Shown here in pieces: positions 12,599-24,839 of a DNA stretch of 64,000 nucleotides. Positions within the stretch are counted from its first letter, which is position 1. Every line of letters begins with the position of its first letter. This DNA comes from Ophiostoma sp. CBS 140.51 (taxonomy: Eukaryota; Ascomycota; Sordariomycetes; Ophiostomatales; Ophiostomataceae). Made by a program: the position numbers and the translations under genes. The stretch spans positions 1 to 64,000 of the forward strand of contig JANSLP010000010.1 in the NCBI GenBank assembly GCA_029298735.1, written 5' to 3'. The notes beneath the pieces are model-generated. The model was not told the DNA's origin. It worked only from the letters and a program-made list of their open reading frames with translations, and ran no database searches.

Positions 12599-15079
12599 TG
12601 TGAGTGGGTTAGGGGTGAGCAGGATGCTTCTCGAGTGGCCGTTTAAAATGTTTGAACGTGTCGAGGTTGCGATGATGTTTTGTTTATGTCGCGATGCACG
12701 AATAGGTGTAAGTGGTAGCGCTGGATATGGGATGCTGGGGCTTAAGAGGACCAGACCAGTGAAAGACGGGAAATGGAGAAAACAAAGTCCAAGAGAAGCT
12801 TAAAGTCCTGGCTTGTTTGGATCGGAGCTTGTCCTTTTCTCTTTGTCCTGATGTCTGCAAAAATGTCTCTGAATATCTTTGCGGGGATGGAGATGGCGAG
12901 AGGGCATTAAATAGTAAAGAGCGGCCGATCACAAAACGAAGTTTCAGGCAAGAAGCAATTGATTGAAAAGCGAGTGACGAGTAAACTGGGAAGGCCCGAT
13001 GCTGTCTGCAGGTCTGCAGCCGTAGTCGTAGTCGCAGTTGTAGTCGCAGTCGGAGAACGGACGGTCGTAAAGACGACGAAGAGAGGGGTTCTTTCTGGAT
13101 GCGGAAGTCGTTGTGCCGATTGTCGTGTAAAAAGAGGAGAGAGCGACGGAGGGAATGCGATGAAAGGATAGAAAGAACGACCGACCGAAAATTCCGAGAC
13201 CCGTTGTTTCCCTTCCTGAAAAAGAAAAAGAGAAGAGAAAAAAATCACGAGGCGCAAAACGACGCAGGGCAGGCACGCGCGAGAAAAAAAATATGGTAAG
13301 AGCGATCGAGTTGCCAACCACAACCCAGCTCGCCAGCCTCAGCCGCTTTTGGAGTGTTGTCACTTTTTGTTGATTGCCTTGATTGGGAAGTTGGCTGGTA
13401 TGTTGCTGGGTCGATAGGATCATTATTACAGGACCACTGGTTCATTGAACGTCAGCCGGAGGAGAGTAAATTGAACGCCAACGACCGCCAGCGCTCCTTT
13501 GGAACGACTTTACATTGATTCTGGAGCCCTTTGGGGCATTTGGAGTTCCTTTGGAGTGAGCTTGATGGCCTTGATAGCTCCTTCCCATTTCTTGATGCTC
13601 CTTCTCACCCCAAGCTTCCTGTGGGATGCTTCCGACGGGGCAAGAGCGACGAAGCACAACAAAATACAGCCAAGAAGTCAACTTGCAGTGACGCATCCCT
13701 GTCTCTTCATTTGCGGGGAAAAGAGGAGGAAAGAGCGAATGTGTGTGAACAACAAGCAAAAAAAAGAGGGGGGCTTAGGGAGAATGGGAGCTTGTGGTTG
13801 GCTGCATGTGGCACTAGGATCCATTTGGGCAGGAGCGCCTGGAGAAAAAGTGGATATATCTTGCCTTTCAAGAAGGCAGAGGAGCAGTCCAAGTTGCCCC
13901 AAACCTGCCCCCAAGCCCGGCTAAATACGCGTGGCCAGCGAGAGCCAGAACGGCCGACGGATTAAGCTTTAGCACCGCTTTTACCGTGGGTGTAGCCGTC
14001 ATTTCTCAGCACCTTGTTTGTCGCACATGGAGAAGGAGGGAGGAAAGGTGGGAAGATGCGTGGAGGTGCGTGGATGTGCGTGCGGGGAATGCAGAGTACT
14101 TTTCAACTCGCTTTTGCACCACATTACACAATCCCCCACAACACAACGCGACTTGACAGCTTCGGAGGATCAAGCGGGTACATACAGTCCCCATTTCCAC
14201 GCATTTTCCACGCTTTCCAACGCACTGCAACGTCAATTGCCGCCGAGATGTGCTCCGAGAATGGCATCCCAAGATGGAGAGAAATGGAGAGAATGGATCC
14301 CCACGATGCGACGGTGAGCGATGCAGACAAATCGATCGGTAGTCGAGACGGCAGAAAGAATGGCAGAGGACACGGCCGAATTGGGCGGCAGGTAATGATC
14401 ACAGATATGCGAACGGAGATCGACAAAATAGGACAAGAACCGATCCAAAGGGTCAATAAATGCCGTGCACTTTTTACAACACTTTTTACTAATGGAACGA
14501 ATGACGAACAGATTGGTAACGACTGGGGTCTGCAGAGTAGTAGAAAGGACTGGAAATAGTAAACCGCGAGGTGACGATCATGATAAATCCGTGGATATTG
14601 ATGGAAAAGTGCGAAAAAAAAAAAAGTCATGAAAAAAACGAAAACAAAAAGTGACCCAAAATGCATTATCCAGACATGAAATGTCCTCCCAAGACATTCT
14701 GTGTTATTTCCAAGCCGAGGTCTACGACCTTGGCATCACGACATAAAGCAAGCCCGTAGAATAATAGAGTAGACAAAAGCAAACCAAAGCAGACCAAGAA
14801 CAGACCAAAAACAAAATCAATTATCCGATGCAAGTAAAAGGACCGAATCTCGCAAGGTAAAAATGAGGGGAAAAGACGACGGACGACGACGGAAAATAGC
14901 GAAACGAAGAGGAAATACGACGACAACGACAAAAAAGGCCACACAAATGTAGTCATGAACATAATGTCTGCCGAAGATTAACCGTCGCATAAAAGACGGT
15001 CAAAAAGACCGGCAAGCTCCGACTAACACGACAAAGGACGGCAAAAGCGCCTTGTCTCCTCTCCTCGTATCCTCTCCTC
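12599..15079. other. Intergenic spacer with beta-glucosidase promoter
   Basis: This holds the upstream region of the beta-glucosidase and the 3' flank of the next minus-strand gene. No family-recognisable frame is present. The stretch 13005-13060 has degenerate GTAGTCG/GTCGCAG repeats, and 13210-13290 is A/G-rich on the plus strand (pyrimidine-rich on the coding strand), typical of a fungal promoter or leader. Open frames at 13499-13965 and 14124-14666 are low complexity and mutually antisense. Confidence 0.6.
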
Positions 15080-15713
15080 TCAGTACAACTCGGTCGTCTG
15101 GATGGCTTGGACAGTCGTGGGTTCATGGCGGCGAGTTCGGGTAAAGATGAGGCATGACAGGATGCTGTTGACAAAGAGTGACAGCACTCGGACGCCGCTG
15201 CAGTCGGGAGTTAGCAAGAGTCCGTACATCACAGCGTACTCGTTACATGATTTCATGGCAAGGCAGCAAGGTTACCCACCATACAAGCCCCGAGAAGATA
15301 ACGCCGAGGTCTTGATCGAGCGACCAGTCGGCCATCATTTGTGCTTGGGCATCCGTCAAGGGCATATTGCTGCTGCTAAATCCAGCGCCCAGCAGCGAAA
15401 ACACGCCGACCGCGGCCATGATGGCGACGAGCAGGTCAAGCGGGACCACGAGCCAAAAGGCCCGATAGCGTTTGGCAAAGAACAGAATGGCCATTGCGTC
15501 GGCAACAATGGCAATAATGGCGGCTGCCAGAGGCACACCGGCTTTGTGGAAAAAGGCAGGCCAGCGGTGAAGCAGTTTGGCGGCGACGACGGCAATGGGG
15601 ATGTTCGTGGCCAGGGCGAGCAGGCCAAAGGTCGTGTAAAAGACAGTGCTCCACGAGAAGCTCTTCTTCTTGGGCGGCTCCACATACATGGCGGGCTGAG
15701 GGTATTGATACAT
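15080..15713 (-). CDS. Small four-helix membrane protein, MARVEL-like
   Basis: Two exons, 15280-15713 and 15080-15197, give 183 residues. The intron (15198-15279) has donor GTGGGT, branch GCTAAC and acceptor CTGCAG; splicing joins a two-base phase and opens a second exon encoding a hydrophobic helix (VRVLSLFVNSILSCLIFT) and a polar tail ending TTELY. Four membrane segments can be seen: after a short KKK-containing N-terminus, then around residues 55-75, 85-105, and in exon 2. This spacing and length resemble fungal MARVEL-like membrane proteins, which sit in plasma membrane or vesicles; no catalytic motif exists. The start was put at MYQYP; an in-frame upstream Met at 15776 would add 21 residues. 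The structure is well supported; the family name is tentative. Confidence 0.75.
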
Positions 15714-16956
15714 GATGAGCTGAGGGTAAGATGAAAAGGAAAATAAAAAAGTGTGTGACAAAATGTTGTGTGACAAAGTCGTGATGCGATGCCTGGTGAT
15801 GGGAAGGCGTGAAGTAAGAGGAAAAAATAAGCGCAGACTTGGGCGTTAAAATCTACGATCCTGACAGACGAAATTCCAAGAATAAAAAAATAAAAACATA
15901 AAAAGGGCGCCAAGATGCACCCTTCGACGGACTCTTATATCTACGAGAGTCTCTTGTGCGACCATCAAGAGCGTGGTCGAGCAATTGGGCCAAAAGGCGA
16001 GGCAGAAACAGAAAGAGGCGCGGTGGGAGACAACAGACAAGAAACAAGAAACAAGAAACAACAGACAGCAAAGATCACGACGCAGAAAGTAACCATGCAA
16101 AGACGGCCTGTCGATAGGACGAATACACCACCAACGGCCAACGGGCCAGAACGCGGCAGTACTCCAGCGTCGCTCTTTCGCCCCCAATCTGCCTGAGCAC
16201 CCATAAAAATGCAGGTCAAAATTGGCGAGAGTAATTGAGAGCCATTTAAATAGCCGCCGTCCCTTGCTGTCGATTTGTTCGTACATACTGGACATACTGT
16301 CAATGTTACCATTTCTTTGTCCCTTGCCTGTTGTGTTTTGTGCAATGCACCTCATCCTGGTTCGATGCCGCCCTTCTCCTCTTTTTCGCGTTTTCGAGTG
16401 CGTTCCTATTGGCAGGATATGCGACCATTGCAGCCTGCCACAGTCTGCCGCCATTTATCGTTTGTCTATCGCAGATTATTGCTGTATATCTTCATCTTTA
16501 CCATGGTTTATCCGAATTGTACCAAGCGCCAGCTTTTTCCGGACTGTCTGTTGGTCGTATGCGATGCATTCGAGGCGCATTAAGAGAGGGCACGGAGTAC
16601 TGTTGCGAGCGGGAACGGACTGCGGAAATAAATATGAGGGTGGCGTAAAGCGAAAGAGAATGAAGGGAATAAACGCAGACACAGACACAGACACAGAAAG
16701 CAGAATGGCGGTCGGCATTTGTGTGCAAAAGTCTGGTCGAATGCGACGCCATCGGGACTCGTATCTGCCTCCGCGCCTGTTGAGAAGATACGAGATCGCT
16801 TCACCATGAGAAGTACAATAATTATGTGCACATGATTTTGTGCAAAGTTGCAGCAGAATGAAGTCAATTTGCTATGATTGCGCCCTGCACGGCGATTTAT
16901 CAAGTCGTCGTGTTATGCTATGTGAACTGTATGTACTCGTCCTCCCGACCTCCACT
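15714..16956. other. Intergenic spacer
   Basis: Upstream region of the MARVEL-like gene and 3' flank of the NmrA-like gene. A TATA-like TATAAGAG lies on the minus strand at about 15932-15939. Three tandem 7-bp ACAAGAA units lie at 16037-16057 and a CAGACA run at about 16678-16698. Nothing else was recognised. Confidence 0.6.
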
Positions 16957-18089
16957 CTACTCATTCTTCAGGATGGCATCGATAAAGTCGTCAATAGTGG
17001 TAAACTTGACGTCCGGCAGCAGCTTGTTCCACTCGTCGGACGAGTTCCATGCACCGCGCGCCGTCGCCAGCAGCGACCCCGTCCAACCGGGCGCATGCCA
17101 CACAGCGCGCATCTCCTCGGGGATCGACGGGTGCATAATCAGAGGCATCTCGACATCGAGCGTGCCCTGGGCCAGCACGGCCTCGTCGGCCAGGTCGACT
17201 TTCAGGGTCTTCGTACCAGCGGGCAGGATACCAGGACCCTTACCCTCGGCCAGCGCCTTCTCAACGGCCGACTTGAACTCCACGAGGGAAATGTTCTGGC
17301 CCTGGATACCGCCCACAACGGGCCACGCACCCTTGTACTCGACGGCACCGCGCACCACCTTGGCAATGTCCTTGACGCTGGTGACGGTCACCTGGTCATT
17401 CTCATGGCCCTTGATGCCGACGAGGCGGGCGTCGTTGAGCTGCCAGATGGTGGGCAGAGGCGGGACGTGCTTGCTCAGGGCACGGGGGTAGGCGGCGTAC
17501 TCGAGGAACATGCCGACCTGGAAGAGGGTGTACTCGAGCACCTTCTTGTCTTTGTTGAGGTCGGCCAAGTATTTCTGGACGTCTAGCTTGCCCTGGTACC
17601 ACGGCACGACATCAATGACGTCTTTGAGTTTGGAGCCCCTACCAGTGTGTTAGAAATCAAGCCATATGTGCGTATGTGTGCCTCTACGCACGGCGGGGGA
17701 CGTACATTGCCCACTCGCTGGGAGCGTAACGGGGCACACCGGCCTCGACGACGGCATCAACGATGCGGATGGACACCTCGTTGCCCGGGTCGCCGTTGAG
17801 AACAATAAAGTTGAGGACGACATCGGCGCCCTTGAACAGCTTGACGAGCTCGTCCTTGTCCTTGTACGAAGTCTGGGCCCAGGTCACACCGGTTTGCTGA
17901 GGGAACGAAGAGGGGTCCTGTGGACGGGATGGTGTCAGTATCAAAACACTACACTGTGGGATATTATGTTCTCCTCCAGGTGCTTACCCGTCTGGCCAGA
18001 GCAAGAATCTCGTGCTTGCCCTCGGCAAGGGCATCAAGGACCTCGAGGGCAAGGCCCGAGTTAGCACCAGTGACGACGACTTTGACCAT
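16957..18089 (-). CDS. NmrA-like / isoflavone-reductase-like NAD(P)-binding protein
   Basis: Three exons (17988-18089, 17706-17917, 16957-17638) encode 331 residues. Intron 1 (17918-17987) has GTAAGC/CACAG and intron 2 (17639-17705) has GTACGT/GTAG; both restore frame exactly. The N-terminus is a Rossmann strand and glycine loop, MVKVVVTGANSGLALEVL, followed by the family's pattern of strand and helix, a YAPSEWAMGS segment (counterpart of the PSEFG motif of phenylcoumaran benzylic ether/isoflavone reductases) and PWYQGKLDVQKYL. Members are atypical short-chain dehydrogenases of about 300-330 residues: some reduce small aromatic substrates, others (NmrA itself) are NAD(P)-sensing regulators without activity. 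No signal peptide, so cytosolic. No neighbouring biosynthetic genes suggest a substrate. Confidence 0.9.
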
Positions 18090-18221
18090 GGTTGCGGTTG
18101 AGTGTAGAGGATGGTGAGTTGAAGAAAGTGAAGATGATGTGTATCGTAGTGAATGCGTTTGTTTGCTTGATTTTAATTGTTCTGGATGATACAATATTCA
18201 AAATGAATGTCTTTTGCCACT

Positions 18222-18230
18222 CTCTTTATA
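18222..18230 (-). promoter_or_regulatory. TATA-like element upstream of the NmrA-like gene
   Basis: The minus strand reads ACTATAAAGAG about 135 bases upstream of the start codon at 18089, a reasonable distance for a fungal TATA box with a short leader. Position and match are the only evidence. Confidence 0.4.
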
Positions 18231-20722
18231 GTTTTCTCTCCTCGACTCCTCAACGATCCTCCTCGTCAACGAGCACGCTGTCATAACTGCATCCTCTTCA
18301 CTGTCTTCACCTGCATTATCGTCGTTTCACACGAAATTGGATACAAACTCCCACAAAATACACGCCGGACACTTGCGTACATAAGCAAAAAGTCTCCGGG
18401 CCATTTGTCAGAGGACAAGTCCAAATGGGCCACAGCCTTGCTGGTCTTTATCCTTTGGAGGTTGGGAAGTGGGACAGTTTGATCCATTTTTCGACTTCAG
18501 GACCCCTTTGCCTGTGGCCTACAGTAGGCTCCTACCTCCCATTCTCATCCACCCGCCAATTCCTACGGTTTTACGGGCAGCATGAGGTGCCCGGACGTTG
18601 ATGGGATGGCGCGAGTGTAGTCCACGATGTATGAATGCGAATGAAAAGACACATCCAGCCAATTGGCTTGCACGATTTTCACAATCTCCCTCCACTTGGC
18701 GGCACCAACCAGCCTGAAGCAGAAGCCTAGGCCACTTTAGGCTTAGAAGCACGCCAAAGGCTGAAGGCACACTGTTCTTTGGTGGTGGTTTGGCAGCGCT
18801 TTTTGTCGACGGACACTTTTTTCAGCCTTGTAGCCAGTCGGTCATTTGTAAGCCCTCATCACGGCAAAAAGGCTCCGGCCGTCAACACGCTCCTAACACG
18901 GCAGAATATGACCACAACGATTACTTTGCACACAATCTGGGTCACTGATTCAAAGGAAAAGCTTGTTTTTTCATGACTTTTGTGGGGTTTGCCCTGCCCT
19001 CGGTTTTCCACTTTCAAATACCCTTATGTCTGTATTCAGGCCTTCTCAATATGCCACGTTCAAAGGATTCATGGTTGACTAACATGTCTCCGGGGACGGC
19101 CTGTCTTTACAAACGGCCTGACATAACTGCTTAGTACTATTCTACCGTATTGCGTGATGGATAAATACCCATTTACGATATGTTATCTAAATCCTAAAGG
19201 TTAGAGCGTCCTGTTAGTGGCTTGCACCCAGAGTACACCGGGCTCTTGGTACGGATCGGCGTGCCATATTTTTCGTCAAGACAAAAAAAATACATGTCAA
19301 GTTCACTCACCTGCGTACATAATCAGAATATTCCCGGTCCTATATAGTCTTCTCTCATTTATCTTATCATTTTGTAACTGCTGCCTTTTTTTTACTTTAT
19401 TTGAATTTAATCGTTCGTCTTGACGATGTTTCATGTTCAAGGAAGTACTTACCCAAGGCTAGCACACCATCCGTTTTCAATTTTGTGCTTCTACTCCTGC
19501 AATACAGACCCCTACGGGATGTAGTTTGCATCAACATGTCATATGGTGACAATGAAAGCTCACCGCAGCATCTCAGCTCCCTAGAGGATAGGTTTGTGCA
19601 GCCTTTCCCAGCAACATCTCGGACATATTGCGTTGTCGACGACGCTCTTCGGGCCTTCTTAACTCCACACAATATGAGTGGGTGGTATGGCACGATCCAT
19701 GGCGGTTTGTATATACCGGTGCAATATCCTTCCCCTTCTCAGCTGTTTCCCGGCCACATGGATGATTGTATTCGGCCGGCCGACTGTCCATCTCGAGCCT
19801 CTTGAGTGTCTTGAGAGCCAGCTCAAGCGGCCAGCGACAATAGGACATGTTGAGGTCCAACTCACGGAGCCGACGGAGGCGGCCAACGGGTCTTCTGTGC
19901 ACCGTTATGCCAGTACCGTTGCATATCTTCCCAGAGTCGGCGGTGCAATAGTCTCCGATGACCACCCGGACCTCCCAAGCTGTGTGTTTTGGGTGTAAAA
20001 GATTGTGCTTTTGATATGCATATGTCTCTCTTCCTTTCTGATGTCGTACCATAGATTGTGTTGCTTTTTTCGACCCCGTGCAACCCGAGTCAAAAGTTGT
20101 GCTGTACATGTACGTCGTAGATACAACGGAGATGGATTCACCCGCACCCGACTCTTTGCCGGCGACATCATCGGAACCAGTTGAAATACGATGCCCCGAG
20201 AATGCGTAAACTGTTTTGAATCTTTATATAAATGTTGTCCATCGCATCGCATTCTGTACCACATGATCCTTGAGGAATGCGTAAGGCTCGCGGGGAAAAC
20301 ATGACTGAATCATGCATATCCGTAAGGCTGTGCGACACACCATTACAACACACCCTTTTGCCACACGATCGGTCTAATGCTAACAGACCAGCCGATGGGT
20401 ACAGCCAGTTCCATTTCTTCTGTAAAATAAAGCAACTGGCAACATGCCTCTCCATGAGCCACGTGGCGAGAAGATCTGATCCGAGAGTTGCCTGTACCCA
20501 TCCTACCCCATCGCGATAGCTTCCATCACCGGCCCCTTTTATTTAATCCTCTATGTATCTCGCACGGTGCCCCTTTTAAGAGGCTCGTAGGACTACCAAA
20601 GGAGAAACAACATGCGCTATCAACGAACAACAGTGTATCTGGACGGAGAATCTCTGTACGCAATACGCCGTACAGGGCCCCATGCCTCCGTCATGGTGAC
20701 ATGACAACCAGAATTGCTCGCA

Positions 20723-20742
20723 TGGCCTGGCCTGGCCTGGCC
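20723..20742. repeat. 5-bp tandem repeat TGGCC, 4 copies
   Basis: Four perfect consecutive TGGCC units. Related but degenerate GGCCTG words recur at about 62803-62840. No function evident. Confidence 0.75.
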
Positions 20743-23069
20743 TGTATCCATTTACTTGAGCACTCCGCTGTCATGCATGTGTCTATTGAACTGCTAACGG
20801 CCCATGGAATCTCCCTAACGAGGATGCAGGTATGGGGATTGTGTGGGCATTCCCATCAACGTGGGAATTATCAGGGCATTGCGCGGCCTTTATTGGGGCT
20901 CTTTTCAAGACTCCTTTTCGACTCCATTTGAGCTGCTCTCTCAACTCCATTCTGGACTCCACCATGAACCTCACATTGACTCGTTTCCACTGACTCGTAC
21001 CATACACTCTTTTTAGTAGGCTCCTTTTTTGGCCTCCTGCTCCTTTTGGTGTCCATTTCGTGGGAAACACCATGGATGATATTCCCGGGCAGATAAAAGC
21101 GTGCTGGTGGTGGTGTGGTCCACAGTTCAGGGGCTGGCCCGTTTTCTTAGGACGAAAATATTCGGAACCAAAAGACTCGGGCGGTTCTTTCGTACTTTGT
21201 AAGCCTACCGAGCAGGCGACCGTCGGCTGTCCGGTTTGCCGGATGCCGATTGTTGTTCAAAAGTTTTGCGCAATACGCTGCAGCGCGCATAGTCTGTTAA
21301 AGACGAGTCTCGGGCTGTGCCCTATCTTGTCTCATGTTCCACGAAGCTTTCACGAAGCTTTGTGGCTTGCTGTTGTGCGACTTGAACGAGCATCCGCGTG
21401 TCTGACAACTTACACGGAGAGACCCCCCGATCCTTGAAGGTCTCGAAGAGCCTCTTTTCGTCCCCATTGCCTGCCAAAAACACAATTGTTCTACTTTTCA
21501 TCTTTATTTTCTGGAGAGAGAACATATGTTCGTGAGCGTCTGTTCTCGCCCAGGGGGGCGCAGATCCACTGAGTGTGATCCTTCCCTCCAAAAAAAAACC
21601 AGCGCCATGAAAAAAGACGCAAATCTTGAGACGAAAAATAAGACAAGAAATCTAGGCGAGATCATCCTTGTCAATCCTTAACACTTTAGGGCTTTCTGAG
21701 GGACAGTCGATCACTTTTATTTTTGTTCAAATTTGTTGCGTGATTGACGCTTTCCTGGAAAGTAAAAGGATGTGCAACTTCTAGAGCATCGAGAACAATG
21801 GCTGTAAATCTTAATTTCTATGCACCGAAAGCTCGGGCCATTTCTTGATCTTTGATTCTTGAAAGAAGTAACAAAAGAATGTCAATTGCAGAATGTGGCT
21901 TTCGGTGGGTCGGTTGTTGTTATTGTCATTGTTGTTTCTCACGAAGAAAACAGCCCCCAAAGGAACTTACATTAGGCGTTGTGCAACCGTTAAGCTGAAT
22001 GTTGGGATAGAGAGTAATAAATCTCGTCACACCACATTCACATGGCAGACAAGGGTGTGATGTTGCCACCAGTTGCGATTGGCCGCCAAATTTGGGGATC
22101 CAACGTTTAAATCTGCAGTCCAAAAAAAACGTGGTTGGCGTGGCTATCCGGGTTGATCGATCTGATTGTTGGTGGGAACGATGTTTGCAGCTGAAAGTCA
22201 CTATCACATGTTCAATTGACATTGTTGATTATTTGATTTTTTTTATTCAAAATTGGCTCTACATCCAAAGAGAGCCTTTGATAGATAGCAATAATATGCA
22301 AACGCAGATATATCTGATGGATTTTAGGACGAAACAGAAACAAAGCGATCCAAAAAGACTGGTTAAAAAGGACAATCATAATCATGTCGTCGGTAAAGCC
22401 AAAATGTATGTAAATGTGAGGGTGAGGTATGTCGACGAAAAGTGGCTGATGTGAGTTGTGAAAACAACAAGAAGCGAAAAGGGGACAAAATGGAAGAAAA
22501 ACAAAAAGCAAAGGCGAGGTATCATCTAAGGAAAGGGGGTTTCACACGCAGAGCGTGCTACGAGATGCGACGGTAAAAGGCGACAAAACGCCTTCTATCA
22601 ACAACCCGAAAATATGCAACAAAAGAAAATAAGAATGTACAGAAAAAGAAAGCGGGAAGAAAGAGGACTTTTCAGGAGGCACGTGGCCATGGATAAAAAT
22701 AAAGAAAAGGCGAGAAAAGGCCCAAAACGGAGAATACGTTGGGGGTCAGATCTGTCGTTTCTTTCTGTAGCATATAGATGAGCGGCATCTCGAACGTGCA
22801 CGTAGCGAGAAGAGAGGCGGCAGAGGCGAGCTCCACAGTCAGAGGTGAGGGGTTTCTCTGTCTGTTGGTAATATGTAAATTGGGGGACACGGCGATCCGC
22901 GGGTCGGGTATTCGCTGCCGAAATGAGAGTGGGAGAGAGAAGGTATGGGTAAAAAACGTGGCGGGCGGAGTCGGATCATTAAGTGGTGGTCATCGTGTCG
23001 TGCTCGTTCGAGATGAAGAAAGCTCGCTCACTATTTGGGTTAAAAATTCGGTTGAAATTTTGTCCCCTA

Positions 23070-24186
23070 TTATAGTATGAGCTGCTTCAGGTTCCGCTGA
23101 ATGATCATGTCCTGGACAGAGCCCATTGTGATCTTGAGCAAGTTTGTGTCGGTAGCATTCGTAAAATGGCCGTAGATCTCCTTGTCCGGGTTGCGGTTCA
23201 GGGCACGGAACTTGTCCATGAAGTACTTGCTGACCTGCTTGGGGTCGGCAGCCGGGCCAGTGTAGTCAGTGAAGCCGTGCTCCGTAATAGGGCTGTTGGA
23301 CAGCTTCTCCTTGAAGAGATCCATCTTGTTGAGGAACAGAATGAGAGCCGACTTGGTGAACCAATGCGAGTTGGCAATCGACTCCCACAGCATCAGGGCT
23401 TCGTTCATCTGGTTGCCGTCCTTGTCCTCAACAAGGCACTGGTCGTAACCGGAAATGGCGACGAGGAAGAGCAGGCAGTTGACGTTCTCGAAGCAGTGAA
23501 TCCACTTCTTCCGCTCAGAACGTTGGCCGCCAACGTCAAACATGCGGTAGGTCATCTGGCCCAGGTCGAAGATGGTCTCGGTGATACCCGTCGTGCGCAG
23601 ACGCGAGCGCAGCAAGTCCTGGTCGTTGGGAACATAGGTGGGAGCCCAAATGCGGTCAAGGTCCTCACAGAAGCTGCAATTGTTAGTAAAGATCCCTTAT
23701 GAAAGAGAGATGCGGCTACACTCACTAGTCTAGGTTGTCGTGCAGAGCAAACTCGTTGCCCTTTGCAATAGCGCGGCGCACACCATCGTCCTTCCACAGC
23801 GTCTTGATGGGCTCGAGGTAGTTGGTCGGCATCGAGTCGTTTGCGCCCAGCTCAAACTCGACGAGAATGACCTTGATGTTCTTCTCGTTTTCCGGGTCGG
23901 CAAACTCAATGTCGAACTCGGTCATGGCGTCGTAAATGAGGCGGAAAGACTGGATAATGTTGTTGAAAACGACCGGCTTCCACTCGAGCTTCTCGTTCTT
24001 GCTGAAGCCCTGAGAGTAGATGAGCTTCATCTGCTTCAGCACAGTCGACTTGCCGGATTCACCAGCACCGAGCAGCAGGAGCTTGACCTCGCGTGACAAG
24101 CGCTTCTCATCGGCGCGAATGACCTTGTCGAGCTCTCGTGACCGTGCGGCATCCTCGTCGCCTTTGCTGCGACCGCCGAAACACAT
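23070..24186 (-). CDS. gna-2: G-protein alpha subunit, group II (GNA-2/MagC type)
   Basis: Two exons, 23726-24186 and 23070-23673, give 354 residues. The intron (23674-23725) has donor GTGAGT, branch TACTAAC and acceptor TTGCAG, and rebuilds the Tyr of a YFCED segment. GTP-binding motifs are intact: P-loop GAGESGKST (40-48), switch I Arg178 in RLRTTGI, switch II DVGGQRSERKKW with Gln204, FLNKMD, and TNATDT. The N-terminus MCFGGR lacks the Gly2 myristoylation signal but has Cys2, a likely palmitoylation site; the C-terminus KQLIL lacks the Cys that pertussis toxin modifies. These features and overall sequence match fungal group II subunits (Neurospora GNA-2, Magnaporthe MagC), which act at the plasma membrane with 7-TM receptors and overlap GNA-1 in growth and development. 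The 9.1-kb upstream spacer with a pyrimidine-rich coding strand suggests a long promoter or leader. Confidence 0.97.
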
Positions 24187-24839
24187 TTTAGCGGTTGTGT
24201 GGGTGTGGGTGTGTGTGTTGGTGAGGTGAAGGAAGAAGATATGAGAGCTTCAGCTGTGAGAAGTGAAGCGCAAAGGTGATTACGATTCCTCTCTAAGCAC
24301 CAATCGCAAAGGTCGGAAAGCTCGGATTGAGGGCGAAGAAATGTGAATGCGTGAGAGAAGAGGTAAAAGGTGGGAAGTTGCAGACCGAAACAAAGAAATC
24401 GGCAAGACAAAGGTGCTGCGTGAGCGCGCCCCGGATCCAATTCCCAAAATCCTCCAAAAAAAATTGACCAGAAAAAAAGCCCCGGAGTAAAGTCCGGAGT
24501 AAGGGGGGTGGTGGCCGAACGAAGAAAAAAGGCGTCACTAGCGAAATCTAGAAATCTACCACGGGGAACAACAGCGGCGTGGCGTGCAGCAGCGGGAAGC
24601 TACGGCGTATGCTTGTGTCTGCTTGTGTCTGGAAGAGGGAGCTGGGTGGATGAGCTGAGCAACGAGAAGGGAAACAGATCGTCGCCGAATGGCCCGTCGC
24701 CTATCGCAGAAAGGTAGTGTCCGCGCCGTCTAGTATGGCTAGCTAGTAAGGATGGTATTTGTTCGAGTTTGAGGGCCGTGTATGTGTGTGTCTGCTGTCT
24801 CGTATCGTTTCGTGTTTCGGAGGGCGCGTCGTCGAGAAA

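Larger units (their letters stand above)
18090..23069. other. 5-kb spacer without a recognised gene
   Basis: Between the NmrA-like start and the G alpha stop. Open frames of up to 178 codons (19573-20109, minus; 20488-20931, plus) have no recognised motif, and both strands are open in parallel. Small repeats occur (TGGCC units at 20723; an imperfect palindrome with two AAGCTT sites at about 21339-21365). The part 20900-21060 is rich in GACTCC/CTCC words. I see no tRNA, transposase or other gene. Confidence 0.55.

Noticed and set aside
11141..12646. 501-codon plus-strand open frame
   Set aside because: It is antisense to the GH3 beta-glucosidase and arises from that gene's GC-rich codon use; it has no family motif.
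16349..16365. GGTTCGATGCC, similar to a tRNA T-loop
   Set aside because: No acceptor, D-arm or anticodon stem can be folded around it and no A-box lies upstream.
19573..20109. Leucine-rich-repeat-like run RLRELDLNMSYCRW on the minus strand
   Set aside because: Only one repeat-like unit is present, without an F-box or further repeats, and the frame is otherwise irregular.
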